A stretch of DNA of 64,000 bases. It comes from Sclerodactyla briareus (Eukaryota > Echinodermata > Holothuroidea > Dendrochirotida > Sclerodactylidae). This document shows positions 1-11,389 of the stretch, piece after piece. The translations under genes were made by a program, and so were the position numbers. The first letter of the stretch is position 1; the number at the start of each line of letters is the position of its first letter. The stretch is from NCBI GenBank assembly GCA_026419785.1, contig JAODTK010005798.1, positions 186,001 through 250,000 on the forward strand. The letters are read 5' to 3'. Under the pieces are notes generated by a model. That model saw nothing but the letters and a program-made list of their open reading frames with translations. It did no database searches and was not told where the DNA came from.

Positions 1-1360
1 TCTACTTTACCGTATGTACCTAGGCTAGGCTAAAGCCTATAGTATACTAGTATACTATTACTTTTAGGCCTACTACAGCACAAGTCCAACCTCAGTAACA
101 GCCCGTGGTTGGTTCAAAGGGGGTGATCATCGGAATGGTCCGATACTTTCGGAATGTTCTAACTAAGCCATGGTTTTATACATTAGAAACTAAATCCGAT
201 CGGATCCAGACAAATGTCTAGCATGATATATCAGCTATTTTTTAACTTCTTGTTTCGTTGAGTATTTTTTCTATTGCTTGTCCATTGTGTCAATTTACTT
301 CGTATAATTTATACAGGCTAGCCCTAGGGCCAACATCCACACACAAGTGGTCGGATCTTTGTATGTCAGTGATTACGATCACCATTTGTGAGAAAATGAA
401 AATAATGTCACCTCTTCTTCCAACTCCCTCCTTGATAATTCAGGCTAATGTACTTGTAAATTTAGAAACTTACCATTTCACTACTGTGTAGGCTGAAGTG
501 GAAAAATAACACATGGTTGATCTTCTGTATTGTTCAAGCTTGTTAGCAAGATTACAGATAGATGATGGTGATCTGATCGTCCACATAAGTGCAGGACTAA
601 AGTAGATGGTACTGATGAGATTTCAGTATCAAATAGCTAATAGTTCCTGAAATACCGTATATGACTGATTTAGATTTTCAGTATAAACTCTGCTTATCAA
701 CGAAATTTCAAAGTTTGCGGGTTCTCCAACACTTTGTGAATATGGTCAACCTTCAGTTCCCAAACTTTAATCGAAGTTTCAGGGTCCTGGCCGCCATTCA
801 ATGCATAATTTTCACTACATCTCAAGTGGGGTTGGATTTCCATGAAAAGAACGGCGATTATCTATGGTTTACTTTAGTTCTAATTTTGTCATCATGGATT
901 CAGAGTCATTCATTGTTCAGCTTATTAATAATATTATTTCTTTTTCCATTCTTCTTCGATTGACTTAATAATGCCATTGGAACGATAACCTGATAAATGT
1001 GGCGGTAAGCTGTAAAGTGATGCGCACTGATTGCTCATCCAGTTTCTGGTTACTGCAGGAAGGATTTAATGAGAATCGTACTGGTAAATGTATATCTATC
1101 AGATTACATGACTTAGAGGAAATATCTTTAGTGTGCGCTTACCATCACTGATTTTGACTTATTTCTGTAATCACACACAATTTTACTAGCCAAGTGATAA
1201 CTGGCTAACAACATACTATGTACAAAATTGATCAAAAGGGTAGAACCGCCAACTATAATTTTTGTCCCCTCACCGCAAACTTCAAAACCACACAATACTT
1301 CAACATAATTTGTATATATCTTTGGTTCAGTCGAGATAAGTAGAGTCTAAATGTAACAGA
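1..1360. other. Unassigned AT-rich DNA
   Basis: I see no supportable gene here. The open frames at 258-491 and 661-963 are short, carry no recognisable motif and lack convincing splice or start context. The first 60 bases hold short inverted and repeated CTAGGC/AGTATACT motifs only. Confidence 0.5.
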
Positions 1361-1852
1361 GTAGAGTGTTAGATAGTAATTTAATGTAAGCATGGGTGAT
1401 TTTAGCGGGCACCAGCTACCATTTAGCGCTTGTGAGCAAGGACTAGCTCCATTTGACGAGAACCTAGAACTTGTGTTTAGAAAGTCTTCAGACGATCACC
1501 TTCTGATGACCTCTGACCTGATCCCAAGACTATGGCCTTCATGTACTATTGTTCACACAGGACTCCACACCAACGAACTACCGCGGTTCTTGGAATTCTA
1601 ATGTACAGATCAGAGTGTGTATATAGTAATTCATGTAAGGCAGGGTGATGTTATTGGGCGCACTGGACCATTTAGCCTAGAGCAGGACTAACTCATTGGA
1701 CGAGAAACAATGACTTGTGTTTATAAAGTCTTCAGACGATCACTCTGATGACCTCGACCGTGATCCGACCACTATGGCTTCATGTACTATTGTTCCACGG
1801 GTACTCGCACACAACAAACTCCCGGTTCTTGGATTCCCATGTGTACATCTGG
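1361..1852 (+). repeat. Two-unit tandem repeat, period about 250 bp
   Basis: Unit 1 (about 1361-1610) and unit 2 (about 1611-1852) align along their length. Shared landmarks in both are AAGTCTTCAGACGATCAC (about 1482 and 1727), CATGTACTATTGTTC (about 1541 and 1782) and a GGTTCTTGGATTC-like end. They differ by substitutions and many small indels. Short open frames at 1392-1601 and 1717-1920 fall in these units but do not keep the same frame, so I do not call them genes. Confidence 0.75.
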
Positions 1853-1859
1853 TACTTAA

Positions 1860-3180
1860 TAAAATTCCAAATGAAATTAAACCTAATCTTGGTCATTCCT
1901 TTCGTATTGTAACAAAATAATCTCACACAAGAAACAATCTCGCTTACAGTTAAGCCCAATTTCATATTCACCACCAGCCACGAGCAACAAAATTTATTTT
2001 CCTCTTTCTGATGATTCACAACTGAAATGCAGTGCAAATAACACCGATCTACAGAATCCTTATTTTTGAATGATATATTTTTGGGAAATTTGGACAGTAT
2101 AATGGACCGAAAGTGTATGATCGGTGAACAGCTGTACGCCAGTCTTCATGACCAGACTTGTCTTGGCGGTGCAGTATTAACTGGGCCTACATGTGCTGTT
2201 ACTAACCGACATGAATGTGCGATGTGCGAATACGTGACACAGCCTATTTTTTGCTCCTGTGTTATTCTGAGGGTCTATTGTTGGGCAAGTGAATGGGCAA
2301 TTTTTCGTGAGAATACACGACGAATACTGTTTTGTGTCTCCTGTGTTTATTCTTATGGTCACTCCTTGATTGGCAATCAAATGGGCAATTTTTTGTCGTT
2401 GCCAATTCAAATTGCGTGTCGCGTGCGACAGCCCTCAATTCAATGACCATATGGAAACACCAATGGGACACCGTATATACTGAGAATTTCAGTATTTTGC
2501 TGGCAAAATAGGCATAATCATGTTTAATACATCATGCAATTCCTTTATTTCCCCTGTTGAATAGGCTGTTTAAATGACCATCATTGCATTTTCTAACTGT
2601 TCCAAAAGGGACCTGAGATAAACGTTATGTTCTAACATGATGGACAACATGATGGATTTTGAAGTGTTTCATAACCTGATCAGTTGTAATTTTCCTCGAG
2701 GTCTTGGGAAGCTACTAGTATCTTGGGTGGAATAATCCACTCATGGAAATCCAACCAACCCGGGAATATTTCTGTCTTCCTTTGACCCACCCAGGCATGA
2801 AATACAAACTACTGACAACTTCACTCTCATAAAATGTCTGTCGTGTCTAGTATGAGCCATGTCACTCATGCATGCTCACTAAAAACAAGAGTGAATTTAC
2901 ACTCCAATTGAAGCAGTCACTCACACACTCGAATGTAGAGTGTAATTCCGCTCAAATGGATAAAAGGCGCTCTGAAGGATGATGATCCCCATGGAAATAT
3001 TGAGTGGTCAGCAGCACACTTCGAAGTTCGGAATTCCACTCGAGATGAGTGAAGTATGCTCATACTGGCAAAGTTTTCTACACTGGTGTGAATGGAGTAA
3101 TGATCACACCGCATGCTTAAATGGAGTGAACATTCACTCTTTTGTTAGCTCAAACGCAGCTATGCGATGGCTTGAGGCTC
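1860..3180. other. Unassigned DNA with a short internal duplication
   Basis: The 126-codon open frame at 2066-2446 has no recognisable family. Inside it, two adjacent units of about 84 bp repeat the pattern CTCCTGTGTTATTCT followed by AATGGGCAATTTTT (starting near 2254 and 2338), so the frame is partly a by-product of a repeat. Around 2830-3140 the motif CACTC/GAGTG recurs many times on both strands. No gene is supported. Confidence 0.4.
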
Positions 3181-4970
3181 TTGTGATGCCCACTGTCATT
3201 CTATTTACTATCCTTCTACTACCAGTCCTGTAAACTTTTGCTTTATGTCCACAAAAGTTTGTGCTTTGGAGGAATCTGGCTGATGGGTCATCGTTAACCA
3301 CCTTAATGGTCAAGGGCAAATGGCATCAAAGGGGCACAATGGCCAATGTGGAAAATGCAAAACGCTCCTTCGACAACTTTTAATGCACAGTGCTGATGTT
3401 CGTTCATAATGATTGTCTATCACCGTACCTTTGGGATGTTTGGGAATTTTAAATCCAAGGTCCCACTTGGCCGGAGGCCCATTTTATTGAATTTCACACA
3501 TGGTAACTTGAAATGCATCTCCTCCCACCAAGAGTTCAATTATTTCCTTCAAAGTTCCATGTACCTTCTTTGGGTCAGAGAGGCCCATTAGGGGTGTTCA
3601 GGAATTTGGGGCCCAGGTCCCATTTTTCGGGCCAAGGGCCCCTTATGTGAAATACCACAACACATTTTGTATCTCCGACAAATTTGTTGCACAGTGCTCA
3701 CTCTCGTAATAATATGGTCTTAACAGACGTACTTTGGGGTGTTTTCAGGGGGGGATTTTGGGACCCAAGGCCTAAGTGTGTGGCTTGAGGGCCCACTATG
3801 TGGAATTACCCGCAAAATCTTCTCTCTACCAGTGTTGGTTCACATACTGACGTTGTGCATAATGATGGTCTAATCAGTCGTACCTTTGGGGTGTTCAGGA
3901 TTTGTTTCAACCAAGTCCCCTTGGGCCGCCAGGGTCCAGTCTATGAATATTTTCACACATTTGGTACTTGAAATGCATCTCAATGCATCTCCTCCACAAA
4001 TACAAAATGATTTTCTTTGAAGATACATTTACTCTCCTCGGTAGTGGGCGCATTGGGTGTTTGCGAACGATGGGTGGCCGTAGGGCCCATCATGTTAAAT
4101 CATGCAAATCTTCTACAAATTTTGATCACAAGTCAGTGCTCATGTTTGGTCATAAATGAGGTTAGTAGCTGTACCTTCAGGGTCTCAGATTTTGGACTGA
4201 GGCCCATTTGAGCAGAGGGCCCATTGTGGCAATCAAGCAAAATGTTTTCCTCCCTACAGTGCTGAGCTTAGCATAATGATGGAATAGTCCATAACCGGAG
4301 GACCCACTTTGTCCCTACAGCCTATCTACTCTACAAGTGTTTCAACAATTGCCCCGAACAGTCATTCTGTGACGGATTTTCGACCAAACTTGGACGCATT
4401 TTTAATTGACCCATAAACAATGTTTGACTTTGGGGAGATCAGGTCAAGGGCAAATAGGCCATCATCTATAAATTTCAAAATGTATCTCCTCCTACGTATT
4501 TTAGTGTTCTGAAACTGTGTCATAATGTTCCTTGGAGGTGCTATTTTCAGTGTTTGCCGTTTTAGCTGCCATATTGTGCCGTTAGAATCAAAACAGTAAT
4601 ATCTGATGAAAATAAGCAAACCAGTCATTCTATGATGAATATGAACTAAATTGACCCAATATTAATTGACTTTTGTGACTTGTGAAGTCACGGTCAGAGT
4701 CATTGAAGGGGCACGATAGACCATTGTGTGAAACTGCCTCTTTCTCTCTCAATTGGGCATTCTTCGATGGAGGTTGACTAAGTGACAACAAATCTTCATT
4801 GACTGCTAAGACACATTTGGCATGAGAAGTACTTGTCCAAAGGTTGTTACAGGGGCACATAGGCCATTGCTTGAACTGCCTTGATGCCTATTTTCTTGAA
4901 CATTTAACACTAATTGTACATTGTCTGTGGTAACATTTGCCGTTTGATCTCCACACCATGGTGCTCTGTT
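3180..4970 (+). repeat. Dispersed repeat R1, copy A (about 1.8 kb) with internal tandem units
   Basis: This segment aligns in the same orientation with 14850-16190. Shared order of landmarks: CTGTAAA(A)CTTT..GT followed by a cacaaaa stretch, GGGTCATCGTTAACCACCTTAA(T/A)GGTCAAG-like sequence, CACAGTGCTGATGTT, the 'GGGGTGTTCAGG..CCCACTTGGGC' core, ATATTGTGCCGTTAGAAT, GACTTGTGAAGTCA, TTGGGCATTCTTCGATGG and GTAACATTTG. Between about 3380 and 4260 a unit of about 200-230 bp containing CACAGTGCTGA, GTACCTTTGGGGTGTTC and CTTGAAATGCATCTCCTCC recurs three to four times with heavy divergence. No transposase or reverse transcriptase is seen, so the class is unknown. Confidence 0.75.
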
Positions 4971-4974
4971 CTGA

Positions 4975-5870
4975 ACCCCGCAAATGGTTCAGGTTATTAC
5001 AGTTACCACACTTATTTAACAATGGGAACCAAATGGCATTGGTTCCAATGGGAGGCAGAGGATGGATCTTCCTGACAACCCCCCCCCCCACCCCATGCCC
5101 GCCCTTCATGTGTATTTATAAGACATTTATCAATTAACCCGTTCATGTATCAACTAACCTACCTGGGTGTATCACTAACCCGCCCGGTAAGCTTAGTTGA
5201 AACATTTCACACTTTTTGGACAGGCTAACCAATGACCTAAAGGATATGCAGTATTCCCAGTATGCTCCCAGACCTACACAGCTGTTGATATTCATTTGAA
5301 CATTTGTCCAGCTTACTGTGAAGTCGCGGCTCAACACTGAACCAGGCGATCGCCAAAGTGTCTCGCCTGGTTGCGCGATCGGTGGTTTTGTATTATTCAC
5401 TACACAAACAACCAACTAGTTATGCAGACCATCGTCCTGTCAACGACACACTCATTTTTCACATATACACATAAAATTCCTAAAATAACTGACAATAAGT
5501 TTTCCTCCTAATACAAATTCCTTTGGTGGCACTCGTTCCCCAGGGAGAAAGGAGAGTAAAGAAAAATGTCATGTTATTTTTGTGGGTCTAATCATCTAAT
5601 CAAAGTTTGGGTAAGAGGGGGTTTGCTTGGGCAGCTTATAACAGCAGTGAATTGTCCACAGGGCTATGGTTGTACTCATTCCTTCAGTGCTTCAATTCTA
5701 ACGAAGCTATTATATGATGGAATTCAATCAAATTCATAACATCAGACACATCGATCCAGGAAATGTTAAAGGACCATACCTACTGAGTTGGCCGAATTCT
5801 TGCCAAGTTGGAAATTGGAATGAGTTATGCAAATGTAGGCACAGACACTGACCTCTAACTTGACCCCAGC
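4975..5870. other. Unassigned DNA with a C-run
   Basis: It holds a run of C (about 5079-5090) and no recognisable gene. Around 5340-5390 GCGATCGC-type palindromes flank GTGTCTCGCC, a pattern seen again loosely near 44500-44560. The open frame at 5143-5415 on the minus strand has no family resemblance. Confidence 0.4.
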
Positions 5871-6440
5871 TGTCCTTTTAAAAATACCAGGATCAAGGCG
5901 GATAACATCTACCAAGGTTTGTAGAAATCCAACAACTTTCAAAATTGCCAAATTATCAAGTAGACACATCCAAATACCTCGCGTGACCTCGACTTCACTT
6001 TTAAATTTCTCGGGAACCACTGGTAGACCACATCCACCAGTTTCGTGAATCCGACAAACTTGGAAAAATTTTTTTTGCATAAATTGGCAAATTAGACCAC
6101 TTACTTGCTATTTCAGGCTGAAAATGTAATCAGTTAATCTACCTGTCATCCAGGTCCTACATGCCAACTACATCACTGTAGCACGTACGGTTCTTGTGTA
6201 ATCTATTTGTGTAACAATGAATAAAATAAGCCAATTAGCCAACTTAATTAATGACTTGCTGCCCAAAATATAATCAGATCGTGTACACCCGACCCCGGTG
6301 CTACACACAAAATGATTGTTAACGGCCTCAACGGTTGGTGAAATCCTCACGAGAAAGTGTGACACACACACACACACGCACACACACACGCCAAAGTGAC
6401 CACTAAGTCTCTTCCTGAATTTCATTCAGGCGAGGCAAAA
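5870..6440 (+). repeat. Dispersed repeat R3, copy 1, carrying a CA microsatellite
   Basis: The reverse complement of about 27890-28330 aligns with this stretch. Shared landmarks are CACCAGTTTCGTGAATCCG (6035 area), CTACCTGTCATCC (6140 area), AATCAGATCG (6272 area), AAGTGTGACACACACACAC (6354 onward) and GTGACCACTAAGTCTC (6397 area). The first part contains two diverged units of about 130-150 bp, each with a 'ccA(a)GTTTcgTGaAAtCCgacAAaCT' core. The CA tract is in the same place in both copies, so it is part of the repeat. Confidence 0.75.
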
Positions 6441-8412
6441 ACGTATCAACTAACCTGCCTCTCCCCTAATCCTTGTCTCTTGAAAAAAACGTAATACCAC
6501 AGGAAAATGTTATATGAGATCCAGCGTACATGTACCTTCCCACCTCTCGGGCCTCAACCAACCCTACATTTTAAAACTTTCCTCTAGAAAAAAAAAATTA
6601 AAATTGGCCGCATAATGCCTCTCTCCAATTTCCCCCAATACTTTCTCCTCTTCCCCGAGTGTAGTTTTTAGGGTGTGATCTTTCTTCTTTCTTGCCTCCT
6701 GTGTAGGGGTCATGCTCTCTCAGAATCCACTAGAAGATCTATCCTTGTTTGGTCGACGTCCTGCCCAACAACAAATTGACAGTTTTATCACCATAGGGGG
6801 GGGGGGGGGAGGGGGGCTTTGTCCTGGCAGGAATGGATAAAGACAGTCATGTAAACAGGGCTGGATTACTGTCTGTCAATAAACCTTGGTTTTAGTGGTT
6901 TTGGTTTGGTTGAGTGTTAAATAGAGGTACAGTCTATTTGGTGGTCAATTTGACTCCCTGTACTATTTTTTAGATGTAGCATTATTAAATTCCGGAGGAT
7001 CTGGGGGGGGCAGCTATTTTGCTCACCCAGACACAATAATTAATAGTTCGTTGGGCTGTGTTTGCGCATGTCGCGCCCCTTGTAAAGGTTTCCTAACATG
7101 TATTATGACCCTTTTGTTTGGGGTCTTGTAAAAAAGGTCAGATCAAAGGTTCATGGATCGATCACTACTGTACCAAAGTATGTTGTTGTTTGTTGTTTTT
7201 TCATAGATAACTGATAACCTGTAGCCATTCCCCCCATATAGGCTGGCCATACAGAGCACATGATTCCCCAGGTCTGGTCCAAGCTAGATACATGATCGTC
7301 GAATTGCCAAAGACGGCAAGGATCACAACGCATTGTTGTGTTCTCGTTTGGAAAGCGTTCCGTACTATAATTGGTAAACGGAACATATATGAAGTTGTAA
7401 TATGTTGTGTGGGTTGCACATATTAGGGAGAAAACTCTATTTTTTTTTATTTTGTCAGTTCAAGGTGAATCAGGTCACACTATCTCAGCTACGAAACATT
7501 TTAGGGGGGTGAGTTTAATTGAGAATTTGTTTGTCTGGTCAACACCTCTCAAGTGTTATTTGAATATCTCCTGTGACTTAATGCCTTGTGACCTTAGGGT
7601 CAATTCTTTGTGACGTTCATCTTGTCGTTGGCGTAATGAAATGTTTGTTTGTATTCATAATCTTTTCTCATTTCTTTTTTCACTTGTCATTGTACAATAA
7701 AATGTTGCCTACCTGAACACAGGGCAAAATTTTGAGCTCAGGGCTATTAGCTCTGGATACTTGCCGAATATGGAAGAAATAAGCAGGAATGTTCTCTGTG
7801 GATGGAGCAGCATACAAGGAAACCATGTTTTACAACAATCGAGTCTGCATTGACCCCACCCCTCCATTTTCAACATAATGATCCCAAACCGTCTATTTAT
7901 AACGTTCAAGGATTGATTGTCGTTCTCTTGCTTCCGTCTCGGTCTAGGAACTAGGTATGAGGCGAAAGCCCTAAACCACTGAACGAACAAAACATTGCTC
8001 TGAATACCTATATAATACTCACATTCGACAGTTCCTCCCAACCGTTAGGATAATAAATCTAGCTCGTTTTCAGGGCCGCAATGTAACCTCCTGTTCGTAT
8101 TACTTACTCGAAACACTTCAGTTACACAGAACAAATTTGAGTTCTGATGATAGACCAGCACGAAAATATTAAACGATCCGGGAATTGCTACACAGAAAAA
8201 TGTTTAACACTTGTTGTTGAGAGGATCATATTTTGATTTACATATTGTTGATACATCATGTGTCTGGGTTGTGCGAGTTTACATATGGATAAGCGCGTAT
8301 CGAATAACGAACAGAATAACCCACTGGTGGGCCTACCTGCCTACCTGTAGGGGCAGTTGTATATGCTGGTTTCCATACCCCATCTGAACGTTGAATATCG
8401 ACAATAAAACCG
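6440..8412. other. Unassigned DNA with a poly-G tract
   Basis: A G-run with one A interruption lies at 6796-6816. The 7440-7640 stretch has several TGTGACCTTAGGGTCA and GTCAGGTCACAC motifs like those of the tandem repeat families elsewhere, but no clear unit. The minus-strand open frame 7709-8041 (110 codons) has no recognisable domain. No gene is supported. Confidence 0.4.
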
Positions 8413-8648
8413 ATTATATATATATATATATATTATATATATATATATAAAATTATATTATAATATCCAATAAATATATATATATCTATAGATATATATA
8501 TATATATATATATTTATAGAATATAATATATATTATATATATATATTATATATATATAATATATATATATTTTATATATATTATATATATATATATATAT
8601 ATAATATTATATATATATAATAATTAATCGATATATATATATATATTT
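8413..8648. repeat. Imperfect (AT)n microsatellite, about 235 bp
   Basis: Long TATATATA runs are interrupted by TAATAT, GATAT and ATTTATA variants. The tract is almost purely A/T and self-complementary, so it could fold back. Confidence 0.95.
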
Positions 8649-8654
8649 TAACAC

Positions 8655-9005
8655 GTGTAAACACGATACTCGACCAGCCTGGATGGAATGAAGCTCATTA
8701 CATTGGTATTGTGGTTCCTCATATGTTTTACATGACCCTATTGTTTTGGGTCAGGTCCAGAGGTCACCAGAGGTCCAGTTGAAAAACCTTGTAAACAACA
8801 CATAAGTCCAGCAGAATGGTTGGTCTGATCAAGTTGAACAAAACATTTTGGGGTTCGGTCGGATGTGAATAAGGATCGAAAATGGAAATTTCCGTGGGGA
8901 GTTGATATTTTGACCAATTGTAGCTTGTTAACAAGATAACACAACCCCACCCCTGGAGGATGGAGTCTCATAATTGGTGTGTGTTGTTCCCCATGAGGAG
9001 TACAA
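8655..9005 (-). repeat. Tandem repeat family R2, single unit plus part of a second
   Basis: It shares with the array at 11390-12860 the phrase order GTAAACACGATA, GATGAAGCTCAT(A)C, TTGGTAT, GTTCCTCAT, CATGACCCTATTGTTTTGGG, GGTCAGGTCCAGAGGTCA, CCTTGTAAACA, GGTCTGATCAAGTTGA. The stretch 8920-9005 starts a second unit (GCTTGTTAACAAGATAAC to GTTCCCCATGAGGAGTACA) that is cut by the LINE at about 9010. Orientation is given relative to the array at 51220-52570, where the complement is read on the plus strand. Confidence 0.8.
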
Positions 9006-9009
9006 CATG

Positions 9010-9400
9010 TCTAGTCATGTGCAAACCCGTTATAAAGCGTCCTTCATGCAATTAAGAACGATAGGGAACATTCGTCCTACTTCGTCAGAAAAAACCACCA
9101 CCATGTTGATCCATGCTTTTGTCACAACCAAGCTGATTCTTGTATCCCTTGTTATTTGGTCTCTCTGACTATCTTATTAACAAGCTTCATCGAGTGCAAA
9201 ACATTGCTTCTCGACTTATTCTCTGTGCTCCTCGTCCATGAGCATATCACTCACTGCTCTCAGGCTTTCCTGGCTCCCAGTGAGGCAAGTAAGTGTTTTC
9301 AAGATCCTCCTACTCATTTTTAAAGCAACTCAACATGGCTGGGCTCCTACGTTTTCATCTCAGAGCTTGTTCACCTGCACATTAAGTTTATTCTACTTAG
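9010..9400 (+). mobile_element. Non-LTR retrotransposon (CR1/L2-like) reverse transcriptase C-terminal fragment
   Basis: The translation, pieced across at least two frameshifts, shows the C-terminal part of a CR1/L2/Rex-type reverse transcriptase: SFMQLRTIGNIRP, then MLIHAFVTTKL, then YLINKLHRVQNIASRLI (about 9172-9222), then WLPVRQVSVFKILLLIFKA (about 9271-9327) and HGWAPTF. These correspond to the family's 'LVHAFVTSRLDYCNSLL.GLP..L.KLQRVQNAAARLI' and 'LHWLPV..RI.FKILLL.FKAL.G.AP.YL' blocks (family knowledge). Only about 390 bp are recognisable, so this is a 5'-truncated, decayed insertion. The sequence from about 9400 to 9640 no longer matches the family clearly. Confidence 0.88.
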
Positions 9401-9639
9401 TCATTTGGGCAAACGCATTTTTGTTTGGATCCAGTGAGAAAATGCAGACAGCAAAAAATGAATCACTGCCCACACCTTGGCGTACCTTCACAGGGGAATT
9501 TACTTGAGTCCGATCAGTGAACTGAGATTTTATGCCTATCGATCATCACTCAGGCTGCTTTTGCACTTCAGACTTAATTTCACCCTCAATCCTTTTCGCA
9601 TTTTTGTTTCCAGATTCTGCTTCAAAGGCTTGATTTTAA

Positions 9640-10770
9640 TCCATCGTCTAATCTCTCATATATTATGACCAAGTATATCTGCATGAACAGCTCCCGATGT
9701 AGCCTGCCTCGGAACTCTTCTGCAGATAGTGCTGTCATCAAGCACAATGATGGACATGAGGTGTACCATGCCTCGATTGATCTAACATTGACATCCAAGA
9801 TTTCACTAAATGGTGTTTGTTCATCAGCTACCTTACGCCGTAACAACTTCATAACACCGCTCGCACCACCACTCAGCATCTCCTGGGAACCGTCAAAAAC
9901 CTCTAGAGGTCCACGGAAGCGAAGTACAGAATTGTGTTCTTTGTCAATGATTTCTACAGTAGCAGGTGGAGGATGAAGATTGCATCGATTGTGCCACAGT
10001 CCATGCATAAATCGGAACATCATCATGTCAATTTGACATGCTCACCGTTCCCCTCTCAATAATTTTTTTCGACCACTTCATGACTCGACCTCATTAATTT
10101 AACCTACGGTAGTTTCGAAGACGGTCGAATGAAAGCACCCCCCCCATTCACCTTTGTACAACTTATGATGAATCTATCTGTCCAGTCAACTGGGGTGACC
10201 CCATCATTAGTTAGATGTCGGCAGGTGTTCGTAATTCCTGGAGCACAGACGACGTCATCCTAGAGATTGACATTTTCACCATCTTCGCAATTACTGTGAT
10301 TAGGGGATCAGCAATTGGAATTGCTGTTGGCAGTCCATTTTTCTGTATTCCACTGAGTCAAATTTTCCTGGTTCAGTAATTCCCGTAGGTGCCTTCCAGG
10401 TCGCCTGTCTGCTTCATCACAAAAGGACAGCTCCCTAGAATCGTCTTTCACACAATTTGTCACGATACGCGGAATCAAGTCATTATTGTACTCCACAAGC
10501 AGAAATTCATGGCCTCAGCATTTTGTTTGCTTCACCAGCGCTTTTTTCTTTCAGTTCTCTGGTTGTCAGGTAAAGATAGTTACTCCTCCGAATTATCTTC
10601 CAGAGCAACTCAGTTTCGGGCGATGGAGCATTGACTTCTTCATTCCACCCCAGCTGGCTTCCTTCTCTGTTCCTGCCGTACTCATGCCACAAGCCATTGT
10701 GAGGTTCTCATGTTTTGTTGAACGTTACCTTTCAGCACAAAAAAGTAACTCTTTAGAGAGCGTTGAACAC
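9640..10770 (-). pseudogene. Unrecognised coding-like block, broken frames
   Basis: I do not recognise the protein. Reading the minus strand, 10692-10507 gives a frame with WHEYGRN and LWKIIRRSNYLYLTTREL; after one frameshift near 10505 the next frame runs 10505-10152 through HEFLLVEYNNDLIPRIVTN, RPGRHLRELL and WTDRFIISCTK. In-frame stops fall at 10308-10310 (TGA) and 10260-10262 (TAG). The frame ends at AAG|GTGAATG (about 10152), a plausible splice donor. A further open frame, 10026-9650, contains CNLHPPPATVEIIDKEHNS and SAEEFRGRLHRELFMQI. Composition and continuity across stops look protein-coding rather than random, but acceptor sites lack pyrimidine tracts. It could be a host pseudogene, a gene with sequencing errors, or an unplaced transposon ORF. 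Confidence 0.45.
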
Positions 10771-11121
10771 ATGATACAATAACATAGTTACTCTGGTAGT
10801 TCATCTGCATAACGAAGCATGTGCCATATAAGGAGTGCTAGAGACGAGAACATGGTGGCATGTTCCATTGGTCACTCACCCAGGTGCAATAGTGACATGA
10901 GGTATGCAGCAAATAAATGGGTTATGTCGCGGATTGAATAAACATGCTTAAATTGTTATTTAGGAACAAATTGAGGCACAGTGTAAAATGTTCTTTTTCG
11001 AACACGCTCAGGCAAAAACATCGCTAGGCCAATATCAGCCAATTTTCCAATTTACCGATTCCGAATAGGCTGATTAGAGCCATATCAAACCGATACCAAT
11101 ACGGGTAACAATATCGCCAAC

Positions 11122-11380
11122 ACTAGGTAATAATAATAATAATAAGTACTTTTTTATAGAGCGCTATATCAGCCAGATCTCAATGCCTGTACAGCAAACA
11201 AGTAAAACGAGTAGTATATACACGACAAAAGGCTAATCCCAACTTTTTTTTGGGAGAGAGTGATCAGTCTAGCGACAGAATTTTGGATGAGTTGGAGCTT
11301 GGCAAGCCGAGTATCAGGAAGGCCGTAAAGAAGCGCTGTTACACGGCCACTCAATGTGTGAGGTGACAAAGCATGACTCT
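11122..11380 (-). mobile_element. LINE 3' end (CR1/L2-like), with (TTA)n tail
   Basis: On the minus strand the frame 11369-11169 reads ALLYGLPDTRLAKLQLIQNS followed by VARLITLSQ, the signature 'LLYGLP...L.KLQ..QN..ARLIT' of non-LTR reverse transcriptases (family knowledge). It then passes quickly to a 3' end with GATATAGCGCTCTATAAAAA and a (TAA/TTA)n tail at 11127-11145. Most of the C-terminal domain expected after ARLIT is missing, so there is an internal deletion or an unusual fusion to the 3' tail. The insertion is strongly 5'-truncated. Confidence 0.85.
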
Positions 11381-11389
11381 ATTTCAGTG

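Noticed and set aside
2066-2446. 126-codon ORF as a gene
   Set aside because: Contains an internal ~84-bp nucleotide duplication that accounts for half of it; no family resemblance.
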